64,000 nucleotides of DNA, from contig CANUEZ040000205.1 in assembly GCA_948099385.1 (NCBI GenBank), positions 868,001 through 932,000 on the forward strand, given 5' to 3'. Under the pieces are notes generated by a model. It was not told the origin of the DNA. It saw only the letters and a program-made list of their open reading frames with translations, and did no database searches. Below are positions 52,434-63,778 of the stretch, in pieces (position 1 is the stretch's first letter; every line of letters starts with the position of its first letter). A program made the translations under genes and the position numbers. Source of the stretch: Fasciola hepatica (taxonomy: Eukaryota > Platyhelminthes > Trematoda > Plagiorchiida > Fasciolidae).

Positions 52434-55400
52434 TTAGATTTGTTTAATATGATTGATCATGCAGCTTGAACGCTCAACTGAGCATTGAAATCCATGGAAG
52501 CACTGTACAGCTGTTTCATCCTCTAAGGGAACTCGACTCATCAGCAGTGCACATCGACCGAGCCCCCACGGGCACTACAACAACCGGTGAACCATTGTGA
52601 ATCGAACAACTTAACAACACAAGGCTATCCGGAATGGCTCTCAACGCTTTGTTCAACATCTACACTACATGATATAGCACCCTTCCCAAACTCGCTTCAA
52701 ATTTGAATGGTAAGAACCAGCTTCGCGCACACCGATCGACTCCTTTGATGGAAGACTTCTCTGTAGGGGCCTAAGTACAACCAACGCATTCACAAATGAA
52801 CAACCTACACAGCTTCCTTACTATGCATGCAATTGATTAGTAGTACGAGATTAGATTAGATTAGATTAGATTTGTATAACATGATTGATCATGAAACTTG
52901 AACGCCCAATTCAGCGTGGAAATTCATGGAAGCACTAAACAGCTGTTTCATCCTCTAAGGGACTCGACTCATCAGCAGTGCACATCGACCGAGCCCCCAC
53001 GGGCACTCCAACAACCGTTGAACCATTGTGAATCGAACAACTTAACAACACAAGGCTATCCGGGATGGCTCTCAACGCTTTGTTCAACATCTACACTACA
53101 TGATATAGCACCCTTCCCAAACTCGCTTCAAATTTGAATGGTAAAAACCAGCTTCGCGCACACCGATCGACTCCTATGATGGATGACTTCTCTGTAGGGG
53201 CCTAAGTACAACCAACGCATTCACAAATGAACAACCTACACAGCTTCCTTACTATGCATGCAATTGATTAGTAGTACGAGATTAGATCAGATTAGATTAG
53301 ATTTGTATAATATGATTGATCATGCAGCTTGAACGCTCAACTGAGCATTGAAATCCATGGAAGCACTGTACAGCAGTTTCATCCTCTAAGGGACTCGACT
53401 CATCAGCAGTGCACATCGACCGAGCCCCCACGGGCACTCCAACAACCGGTGATCCATTGTGAATCGAACAACTTAACAACACAAGGCTATCCGGAATGGC
53501 TCTCAACGCTTTGTTCAACATCTACACTACATGATATAGCACCGTTCCCAAACTCGCTTCAAATTTGAATGGTAAGAACCAGCTTCGCGCACACCGATCG
53601 ACTCCTATGATGGATGACTTCTCTGTAGGGGCCTAAGTACAACCAACGCATTCCCAAATGAACAACCTACACAGCTTCTTTACTATGCATGCAATTGATT
53701 AGTAGTACGAGATTAGATCAGATTAGATTAGATTTGTTTAATATGATTGATCATGCAGCTTGAACGCCCAATTCAGCGTTGAAGTCCATGGAAGCACTGT
53801 ACAGCTGTTTCATCCTCTAAGGGAACTCGACTCATCAGCAGTGCACATCGACCGAGCCCCCACGGGCACTACAACAACCGGTGAACCATTGTGAATCGAA
53901 CAACTTAACAACACAAGGCTATCCGGAATGGCTCTCAACGCTTTGTTCAACATCTACACTACATGATATAGCACCCTTCCCAAACTCGCTTCAAATTTGA
54001 ATGGTAAGAACCAGCTTCGCGCACACCGATCGACTCCTTTGATGGAAGACTTCTCTGTAGGGGCCTAAGTACAACCAACGCATTCACAAATGAACAACCT
54101 ACACAGCTTCCTTACTATGCATGCAATTGATTAGTAGTACGAGATTAGATTAGATTAGATTAGATTTGTATAACATGATTGATCATGAAACTTGAACGCC
54201 CAATTCAGCGTGGAAATGCATGGAAGCACTGTACAGCTGTTTCATCCTCTAAGGGACTCGACTCATCAGCAGTGCACATCGACCGAGCCCCCACGGGCAC
54301 TCCAACAACCGTTGAACCATTGTGAATCGAACAACTTAACAACACAAGGCTATCCGGGATGGCTCTCAACGCTTTGTTCAACATCTACACTACATTATAT
54401 AGCACCCTTCCCAAACTCGCTTCAAATTTGAATGGTAAAAACCAGCTTCGCGCACACCGATCGACTCCTATGATGGATGACTTCTCTGTAGGGGCCTAAG
54501 TACAACCAACGCATTCACAAATGAACAACCTACACAGCTTCCTTACTATGCATGCAATTGATTAGTAGTACGAGATTAGATCAGATTAGATTAGATTTGT
54601 ATAATATGATTGATCATGCAGCTTGAACGCTCAACTGAGCATTGAAATCCATGGAAGCACTGTACAGCAGTTTCATCCTCTAAGGGACTCGACTCATCAG
54701 CAGTGCACATCGACCGAGCCCCCACGGGCACTCCAACAACCGGTGATCCATTGTGAATCGAACAACTTAACAACACAAGGCTATCCGGGATGGCTCTCAA
54801 CGCTTTGTTCAACATCTACACTACATGATATAGCACCGTTCCCAAACTCGCTTCAAATTTGAATGGTAAGAACCAGCTTCGCGCACACCGATCGACTCCT
54901 ATGATGGATGACTTCTCTGTTGGGGCCTAAGTACAACCAACGCATTCCCAAATGAACAACCTACACAGCTTCCTTACTATGCATGCAATTGATTAGTAGT
55001 ACGAGATTAGATCAGATTAGATTAGATTAGATTTGTATAATATGATTGATCATGCAGCTTGAACGCCCAATTCAGCTTTGAAGTCCACGGAAGTACTGTA
55101 CAGCTGTTTCATCCTCTAAGGGATTCGACTCATCAGCAGTGCTCATCGACCGAGCCCCCACGGGCACTCCAACAACTGGTGAACCATTGTGAATCGAACA
55201 ACTTAACAACACAAGGCTATCCGGGATGGCTCTCAACGCTTTGTTCAACATCTACACTACATGATATAGCACCCTTCCCAAACTCGCTTTAAATGTGAAT
55301 GGTAAGAACCAGTATCGCGCACACCGATCGACTACTACGATGGATGACTTCTCTGTAGGGGCCTAAGTACAACCAACGCATTCCCAAATGAACAACCTAC

Positions 55401-58049
55401 ACAGCTTCCTTACTATGCATGCAATTGATTAGTAGTACGAGATTAGATCAGATTAGATTAGATTTGTATAATAAGATTGATCATGCAGCTTGAACGCTCA
55501 ACTGAGCATTGAAATCCATGGAAGCACTGTACAGCTGTTTCATCCTCTAAAGGACTCGACTCATCAGCAGTGCACATCGGCCGAGCCCCCACGGGCACTC
55601 CAACAACTGGTGAACCATTGTGAATCGAACAACTTAACTACACAAGGCTATCCGGGATGGCTATCAACGCATTGTTCAACATCTACACTACATGATATAG
55701 CACCCTTCCCAAACTCGCTTCCAGTTTGAATGGTAAGAACCAGCTTCGCGCACACCGATCGACTCCTATGATGGATGACTTCTCTGTAGGGGCCTAAGTA
55801 CAACCAACGCATTCCCAAATGAACAACCTACACAGCTTCTTTACTATGCATGCAATTGATTGTTAGTACGAGATTAGATCAGATTAGATTAGATTTGTTT
55901 AATATGATTGATCATGCAGCTTGAACGCTCAACTGAGCATTGAAATCCATGGAAGCACTGTACAGCTGTTTCATCCTCTAAGGGAACTCGACTCATCAGC
56001 AGTGCACATCGACCGAGCCCCCACGGGCACTACAACAACCGGTGAACCATTGTGAATCGAACAACTTAACAACACAAGGCTATCCGGAATGGCTCTCAAC
56101 GCTTTGTTCAACATCTACACTACATGATATAGCACCCTTCCCAAACTCGCTTCAAATTTGAATGGTAAGAACCAGCTTCGCGCACACCGATCGACTCCTT
56201 TGATGGAAGACTTCTCTGTAGGGGCCTAAGTACAACCAACGCATTCACAAATGAACAACCTACACAGCTTCCTTACTATGCATGCAATTGATTAGTAGTA
56301 CGAGATTAGATTAGATTAGATTAGATTTGTATAACATGATTGATCATGAAACTTGAACGCCCAATTCAGCATTGAAATCCATGGAAGCACTAAACAGCTG
56401 TTTCATCCTCTAAGGGACTCGACTCATCAGCAGTGCACATCGACCGAGCCCCCACGGGCACTCCAACAACCGTTGAACCATTGTGAATCGAACAACTTAA
56501 CAACACAAGGCTATCCGGGATGGCTCTCAACGCTTTGTTCAACATCTACACTACATGATATAGCACCCTTCCCAAACTCGCTTCAAATTTGAATGGTAAA
56601 AACCAGCTTCGCGCACACCGATCGACTCCTATGATGGATGACTTCTCTGTAGGGGCCTAAGTACAACCAACGCATTCACAAATGAACAACCTACACAGCT
56701 TCCTTACTATGCATGCAATTGATTAGTAGTACGAGATTAGATCAGATAAGATTAGATTTGTATAATATGATTGATCATGCAGCTTGAACGCTCAACTGAG
56801 CATTGAAATCCATGGAAGCACTGTACAGCAGTTTCATCCTCTAAGGGACTCGACTCATCAGCAGTGCACATCGACCGAGCCCCCACGGGCACTCCAACAA
56901 CCGGTGAACCATTGTGAATCGAACAACTTAACAACACAAGGCTATCCGGAATGGCTCTCAACGCTTTGTTCAACATCTACACTACATGATATAGCACCGT
57001 TCCCAAACTCGCTTTAAATTTGAATGGTAAGAACCAGCTTCGCGCACACCGATCGACTCCTATGATGGATGACTTCTCTGTTGGGGCCTAAGTACAACCA
57101 ACGCATTCCCAAATGAACAACCTACACAGCTTCCTTACTATGCATGCAATTGATTAGTAGTACGAGATTAGATCAGATTAGATTAGATTAGATTTGTATA
57201 ATATGATTGATCATGCAGCTTGAACGCCCAATTCAGCTTTGAAGTCCACGGAAGTACTGTACAGCTGTTTCATCCTCTAAGGGATTCGACTCATCAGCAG
57301 TGCTCATCGACCGAGCCCCCACGGGCACTCCAACAACCGGTGAACCATTGTGAATCGAACAACTTAACAACACAAGGCTATCCGGGATGGCTCTCAACGC
57401 TTTGTTCAACATCTACACTACATGATATAGCACCCTTCCCAAACTCGCTTTAAATTTGAATGGTAAGAACCAGTATCGCGCACACCGATCGACTACTACG
57501 ATGGATGACTTCTCTGTAGGGGCCTAAGTACAACCAACGCATTCCCAAATGAACAACCTACACAGCTTCCTTACTATGCATGCAATTGATTAGTAGTACG
57601 AGATTAGATCAGATTAGATTAGATTTGTATAATAAGATTGATCATGCAGCTTGAACGCTCAACTGAGCATTGAAATCCATGGAAGCACTGTACAGCTGTT
57701 TCATCCTCTAAAGGACTCGACTCATCAGCAGTGCACATCGGCCGAGCCCTCACGGGCACTCCAACAACTGGTGAACCATTGTGAATCGAACAACTTAACA
57801 ACACAAGGCTATCCGGGATGGCTATCAACGCTTTGTTCAACATCTACACTACATGATATAGCACCCTTCCCAAACTCGCTTCCAGTTTGAATGGTAAGAA
57901 CCAGCTTCGCGCACACCGATCGACTCCTATGATGGATGACTTCTCTGTAGGGGCCTAAGTACAACCAACGCATTCCCAAATGAACAACCTACACAGCTTC
58001 CTTATTATGCATGCAATTGATTAGTAGTACGAGATTAGATCAGATTAGA
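52434..58049. repeat. Five-unit higher-order repeat with a truncated third copy
   Basis: Units at 53728, 54160, 54591, 55027 and 55458 match those at 55889, 56321, 56752, 57188 and 57619 (2161 bp). The first three types also occur just before, at 52434, 52866 and 53297. Markers are TTTGTTTAATATG with GGGAACTCG and TTTGATGGAAGAC, then GTAAAAACC, GCAGTTTC, GAAGTACTG with CAGTATCGC, and ATCGGCCGAGC. Unit 53728 has the zone C block where 52434 and 55889 have the classical one, a sign of gene conversion. Confidence 0.88.
52500..52550 (-). ncRNA. Hammerhead with one extra base in stem II region (example)
   Basis: The plus strand has GGGAACTCGAC, adding one base between GUC and the apical part of stem II, so the element is 51 nt. 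Copies at 53794 and 55955 share it, and 51637 has a related GGAACTCG form. GUC/GAU closure and the core are unaffected, which fits an apical loop or bulge at this position. Confidence 0.8.
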
Positions 58050-59844
58050 TTAGATTTGTATTACATGATTGATCATTCAACTTGAACGCCCAATTCAGCT
58101 TTGAAGTCCACGGAAGCACTGTACAGCTGTTTCATCCTCTAAGGGATTCGACTCATCAGCAGTGCACATCGACCGGGCCCCCACGGGCACTCCAACAACT
58201 GGTGAACCATTGTGAATCGAACAACTTACCAACACAAGGCTATCCGAGATGGCTCTCAACGCTTTGTTCAACATCTACACTACATGATATAGCACCGTTC
58301 CCAAACTCGCTTCAAATTTGAATGGTAAGAACCAGCTTCGCAAACACCGATCGACTCCTATGATGGATGACTTCTCTGTAGGGGCCTAAGTACAACCAAC
58401 GCATTCCCAAATGAACAACCTACACAGCTTCCTTACTATGCATGCAATTGATTAGTAGTACGAGATTAGATTAGATTAGATTAGATTAGATTTGTATAAT
58501 ATGATTGATCATGCAGCTTGAACGCCCAATTCAGCTTTGAAGTCCACGGAAGTACTGTACAGCTGTTTCATCCTCTAAGGGATTCGACTCATCAGCAGTG
58601 CTCATCGACCGAGCCCCCACGGGCACTCCAACAACCGGTGAACCATTGTGAATCGAACAACTTAACAACACAAGGCTATCCGGGATGGCTCTCAACGCTT
58701 TGTTCAACATCTACACTACATGATATAGCACCCTTCCCAAACTCGCTTCAAATTTGAATGGTAAGAACCAGTATCGCGCACACCGATCGACTACTACGAT
58801 GGATGACTTCTCTGTAGGGGCCTAAGTACAACCAACGCATTCCCAAATGAACAACCTACACAGCTTCCTTACTATGCATGCAATTGATTAGTAGTACGAG
58901 ATTAGATCAGATTAGATTAGATTAGATTTTTATAATGTGATTGATCATGGAACTTGAACGCCCAATTCAGCATTGAAATCCATGGAAGCACTGTACAGCT
59001 GTTTCATCCTCTAAGGGACTCGACTCATCAGCAGTGCACATCGACCGAGCCCCCACGGGCACTCCAACAACTGGTGAACCATTGTGAATCGAACAACTTA
59101 ACAACACAAGGCTATCCGGGATGGCTCTCAACGCTTTGTTCAACATCTACACTACATGATATAGCACCGTTCCCAAACTCGCTTCAAATTTGAATGGTAA
59201 GAACCAGCTTCGCGCACACCGATCGACTCCTATGATGGATGACTTCTCTGTAGGGGCCTAAGTACAACCAACGCATTCCCAAATGAACAACCTACACAGC
59301 TTCCTTACTATGCATGCAATTGATTAGTAGTACGAGATTAGATTAGATTAGGTTAGATTTGTATAATATGATTGATCATGCAGCTTGAACGCTCAACTGA
59401 GCATTGAAATCCATGGAAGCACTGTACAGCTGTTTCATCCTCTAAAGGACTCGACTCATCAGCAGTGCACATCGACCGAGCCCCCACGGGCACTCCAACA
59501 ACTGGTGAACCATTGTGAATCGAACAACTTAACAACACAAGGCTATCCGGGATGGCTCTCAACGCTTTGTTCAACATCTACACTACATGATATAGCACCG
59601 TTCCCAAACTCGCTTCAAATTTGAATGGTGGGAACCAGCTTCGCGCACACCGATCGACTACTACGATGGATGAATTCTCTGTAGGGGCCTAAGTACAACC
59701 AACGCATTCCCAAATGAACAACCTACACAGCTTCCTTACTATGCATGCAATTGATTAGTAGTACGAGATTAGATAAGATTAGATTTGTATAATGTGATTG
59801 ATCATGCAACTTGAACGCCCAATTCAGCGTTGAATTCCATGGAA

Positions 59845-59894
59845 GCACTGTACAGCTGTTTCGTCCTCTAAGGGACTCGACTCATCAGCAGTGC
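59845..59894 (-). ncRNA. Hammerhead with canonical G-C stem II closure
   Basis: The plus strand reads TTTCGTCC, changing U11.1 to C, so GUC pairs with GAC and G10.1-C11.1 is the canonical pair of natural hammerheads. Stem I, stem III and the core are consensus. This is one of the best-formed copies in the window. The same closure is found at 60276, 63293 and 63729, all in the last 4.2 kb. Confidence 0.88.
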
Positions 59895-60275
59895 ACATCG
59901 ACCGAGCCCCCACGGGCACTCCAACAACCGGTGAACCATTGTGAATCGAACAACTTAACAACACAAGGCTATCCGGGATGGCTCTCAACGCTTTGTTCAA
60001 CATCTACACTTCATGATATAGCACCCTTCCCAAACTCGTTTCAAATTTGAATGGTAAGAACCAGCTTCGCGCACACCGATCGACTCCTATGATGGATGAC
60101 TTCTCTGTAGGGGCCTAAGTACAACCAACGCATTCCCAAATGAACAACCTACACAGCTTCCTTACTATGCATGCAATTGATTAGTAGTAGGAGATTAGAT
60201 CAGATTAGATTAGATTTGTATAATATGATTGATCATGCAACTTGAACGCTCAACTGAGCATTGAAATGGATGGAA

Positions 60276-60325
60276 GCACTGTACAGCTGTTTCGTCCTCT
60301 AAGGGATTCGACTCATCAGCAGTGC
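60276..60325 (-). ncRNA. Hammerhead with canonical closure and altered loop II
   Basis: It has the C11.1 state plus ATTCG in place of ACTCG in the stem II apex. The outer stem I segment is of the ATGGATGG type, so this unit combines features typical of zones B and C. Confidence 0.85.
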
Positions 60326-60534
60326 ACATCGACCGAGCCCCCAAGAACCCTCCAACAACTGGTGAACCATTGTGAATCGAACAACTTAACAACACAAGGC
60401 TATCCGGGATGGCTCTCAACGCTTTGTTCAACATCTACACTACATGATATAGCACCGTTCCCAAACTCGCTTCAAATTTGAATGGTAAGAACCAGCTTCG
60501 CGCACACCGATCGACTCCTATGATGGATGACTTC

Positions 60535-60965
60535 TCTGTGAAGGCATAAGCACAACCAACGCATTCCCAAATGAACAACCTACACAGCTTCCTTATTATG
60601 CATGCAATTGTTTAGTAATATGAGAATAGATCAGATTAGATTAGATTTGTATAATATGATTGATCATGCATCTTGAACGCTGAACTGAGCATTGAAATCC
60701 ATGGAAGCACTGTACAGCTGTTTCATCCTCTAAGGGACTCGACTCATCAGCAGTGCACATCGACCGAGCAACCACGGGAACTCCAACAACTGGTGAACCA
60801 TTGTGAATCGAAATACTTAACAACACAAGGCTATTCGGGATGGCTCTGAACGCTTTAATCAAATTCTACACAACATGATATAGCACCGTTCCCAAACTCG
60901 CTTCAAATTTGAATGGTAAGAACCAGCTTCGCGCACACCGATCGACTCCTATGATGGATGACTTC
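60535..60965. repeat. Most diverged satellite unit in the window
   Basis: This stretch carries about twenty private differences, for example CTGTGAAGGCATAAGCAC, TTTAGTAATATGAGAATAG, GCATCTTGAACGCTGAAC, GAAATACTTAAC, CTATTCGGG and GCTTTAATCAAATTC. Its ribozyme is nevertheless consensus. It may be an older unit that escaped homogenisation. Confidence 0.75.
60707..60756 (-). ncRNA. Consensus hammerhead inside the most diverged unit
   Basis: All 50 positions match the reference copy, although the surrounding unit carries many private substitutions (for example GAATAGATCAG, AAATACTTAAC, CTATTCGG and CTTTAATCAAATTC on the plus strand). Confidence 0.88.
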
Positions 60966-62435
60966 TCTGAAAGGGCCTAAGTACAACCAACGCATTCCCA
61001 AATGAACAACCTACACAGCTTCCTTACTATGCATGCAATTGATTAGTAGTACGAGATTAGATCAGATTAGATTAGATTTGTATAATATGATTGATCATGC
61101 AGCTTGAACGCTCAACTGAGCATTGAAATCCATGGAAGCACTGTACAGCTGTTTCATCCTCTAAGGGACTCGACTCATCAGCAGTGCACATCGACCGAGC
61201 CCCCACGGGCACTCCAACAACTGGTGAACCATTGTGAATCGAACAACTCAACAACACAAGGCTATCCGGGATGGCTCTCAACGCTTTGTTCAACATCTAC
61301 ACTACATAATGTAGTACCCTTCCCAAACTCGCTTCAAATTTGAATGGTAAGAACCAGCTTCGCGCACACCGATCGACTACTACGATGGATGACTTCTCTG
61401 TAGGGGCCTAAGTACAACCAACGCATTCCCAAATGAACAACCTACACAGCTTCCTTACTATGCATGCAATTGATTCGTAGTACGAGATAACATCAGATTA
61501 GATTAGATTTGTATAATAAGATTGATCATGCAGCTTGAACGCTCAACTGAGCATTGAAATCCATGGAAGCACTGTACAGCTGTTTCATCCTCTAAGGGAC
61601 TCGACTCATCAGCAGTGCACATCGACCGAGCCCCCACGGGCACTCCAACAACTGGTGAACCATTGTGAATCGAACAACTTAACAACACAAGGCTATCCGG
61701 GATGGCTCTCAACGCTTTGTTCAACATCTACACTACATGATATAGCACCCTTCCCAAACTCGCTTCCAATTTGAATGGTAAGAACCAGCTTCGCGCACAC
61801 CGATCGACTCCTATGATGGATGACTTCTCTGTAGGGGCCTAAGTACAACCAACGCATTCACAAATGAACAACCTACACAGCTTCCTTACTATGCATGCAA
61901 TTGATTAGTAGTACGAGATTACATCAGATTAGATTAGATTTGTATAATAAGATTGATCATGCAGCTTGAACGCTCAACTGAGCATTGAAATCCATGGAAG
62001 CACTGTACAGCTGTTTCATCCTCTAAGGGACTCGACTCATCAGCAGTGCACATCGACCGAGCCCCCACGGGCACTCCAACAACTGGTGAACCATTGTGAA
62101 TCGAACAACTTAACAACACAAGGCTATCCGGGATGGCTATCAACGCATTGTTCAACATCTACACTACATGATATAGCACCCTTCCCAAACTCGCTCTAAA
62201 TTTGAATGGTAAGAACCAGCTTCGCGCACACCGATCGACTCCTATGATGGATGACTTCTCTGTAGGGGCCTAAGTACAACCAACGCATTCCCAAATGAAC
62301 AACCTACACAGCTTCCTTACTATGCATGCAATTGATTAGTAGTACGAGATTAGATTAAGTTAGATAAGATTAGATTTGTATAATATGATTGATCATGCAA
62401 CTTGAACGCTCAACTAAGCATTGAAATCCATGGAA

Positions 62436-62485
62436 GCACTGTACAGCTGTTTCATCCTCTAAGGGATTCGAATCATCAGCAGTGC
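62436..62485 (-). ncRNA. Hammerhead with G10.1U (stem II closing pair lost)
   Basis: The plus strand reads TTCGAATCATCAG, so nucleotide 10.1 is U facing U11.1. The core, stem I and stem III are intact. It is the only copy I saw with this change. Confidence 0.8.
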
Positions 62486-63292
62486 ACATCGACCGAGCCC
62501 CCACGGGCACTCCAACAACTGGTGAACCATTGTGAATCGAACAACTTAACAACACAAGGCTATCCGGGATGGCTCTCAACGCTTTGTTCAACATCTACAC
62601 TACATGATATAGCACCCTTCCCAAACTCGCTTCCAGTTTGTATGGTAACAACCAGCTTCGCGCACACCGATCGACTCCTATGATGGATGACTTCTCTGTA
62701 GGGGCCTAAGTACAACCAACGCATTCCCAAATGAACAACCTACACAGCTTCCTTACTATGCATGCAATTGATTAGTAGTACGAGATTAGATTAGATTAGA
62801 TTAGATTTGTATAATATGATTGATCATGCAGCTTGAACGCCCATTTCAGCATTGAAATCCATGGAAGCACTGTACAGCTGTTTCATCCTCTAAGGGACTC
62901 GACTCATCAGCAGTGCACATCGACCGAGCCCCCACGGGCACTCCAACAACTGGTGAACCATTGTGAATCGAACAACTTAACAACACAAGGCTATCCGGGA
63001 TGGCTCTCAACGCTTTGTTCAACATCTACACTACATGATATAGCACCCTTCCCAAACTCGCTTCCAGTTTGAATGGTAAGAACCAGATTCGCGCACACCG
63101 ATCGACTCCTATGATGGATGACTTCTCTGTAGGGGCCTAAGTACAACCAACGCATTCCCAAATGAACAACCTACACAGCTTCCTTACTATGCATGCAATG
63201 GATTAGCAGTACGAGATTAGATCAGATTAGATTTGTTTAACATGATTGATCATGCAGCTTGAACGCTCAACTGAGCATTGAAATCCATGGAA

Positions 63293-63342
63293 GCACTGTA
63301 CAGCTGTTTCGTCCTCTAAGGGATTCGACTCATCAGCAGTGC
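63293..63342 (-). ncRNA. Hammerhead with canonical closure, near right edge
   Basis: It has C11.1 with ATTCG in the stem II apex. Its unit has the short GATTA tract and a TTTAACATG leader. Confidence 0.85.
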
Positions 63343-63728
63343 ACATCGACCGAGCCCCCACGGGCACTCCAACAACCGGTGAACCATTGTGAATCGAACA
63401 ACTCAACAACACAAGGCTATCCGGGATGGCTATCAACGCTTTGTTCAACATCTACACTACATGATATAGCACCCTTCCCAAACTCGCTTCAAATTTGAAT
63501 GGTAAGAACCAGCTTCGCGCACACCGATCCACTCCTATGATGGATGACTTCTCTGTAGGGGCCTAAGTACAACCAACGCATTCCCAAATGAACAACCTAC
63601 ACAGCTTCCTTACTATGCATGCAATTGATTAGTAGTACGAGATTAGATTAGATTAGATTAGATTAGATTTGTATAATATGATTGATCATGCAGCTTGAAC
63701 GCTCAACTGAGCATTGAAATCCATGGAA

Positions 63729-63778
63729 GCACTGTACAGCTGTTTCGTCCTCTAAGGGATTCGACTCATCAGCAGTAC
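63729..63778 (-). ncRNA. Last complete hammerhead, canonical closure
   Basis: It has C11.1. The 5' strand of stem I is GUACUG, in which U pairs with G of CAGUGC as a wobble. The core is intact. Confidence 0.85.

Larger units (their letters stand above)
280..63778 (-). other. Catalogue of all 148 hammerhead copies (start positions)
   Basis: Lowest plus-strand coordinate of each 50-nt hammerhead (51 nt at 51637, 52500, 53794 and 55955); cleavage falls between start+5 and start+6. 280, 711, 1142, 1573, 2005, 2436, 2868, 3304, 3735, 4166, 4597, 5029, 5459, 5890, 6321, 6752, 7183, 7614, 8046, 8477, 8909, 9340, 9771, 10202, 10633, 11063, 11494, 11930, 12361, 12797, 13228, 13664, 14095, 14526, 14957, 15393, 15824, 16260, 16696, 17132, 17563, 17994, 18425, 18856, 19287, 19718, 20150, 20581, 21017, 21449, 21880, 22311, 22742, 23173, 23604, 24040, 24471, 24902, 25333, 25764, 26195, 26626, 27057, 27488, 27919, 28350, 28781, 29212, 29648, 30079, 30515, 30951, 31387, 31819, 32250, 32681, 33117, 33549, 33980, 34406, 34837, 35264, 35691, 36123, 36554, 36985, 37411, 37843, 38269, 38700, 39131, 39562, 39993, 40425, 40851, 41282, 41713, 42144, 42570, 43001, 43432, 43863, 44295, 44726, 45157, 45588, 46024, 46455, 46886, 47317, 47748, 48179, 48610, 49041, 49477, 49908, 50339, 50770, 51206, 51637, 52069, 52500, 52932, 53363, 53794, 54226, 54657, 55093, 55524, 55955, 56387, 56818, 57254, 57685, 58116, 58552, 58988, 59419, 59845, 60276, 60707, 61138, 61569, 62000, 62436, 62867, 63293, 63729. 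Confidence 0.9.
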
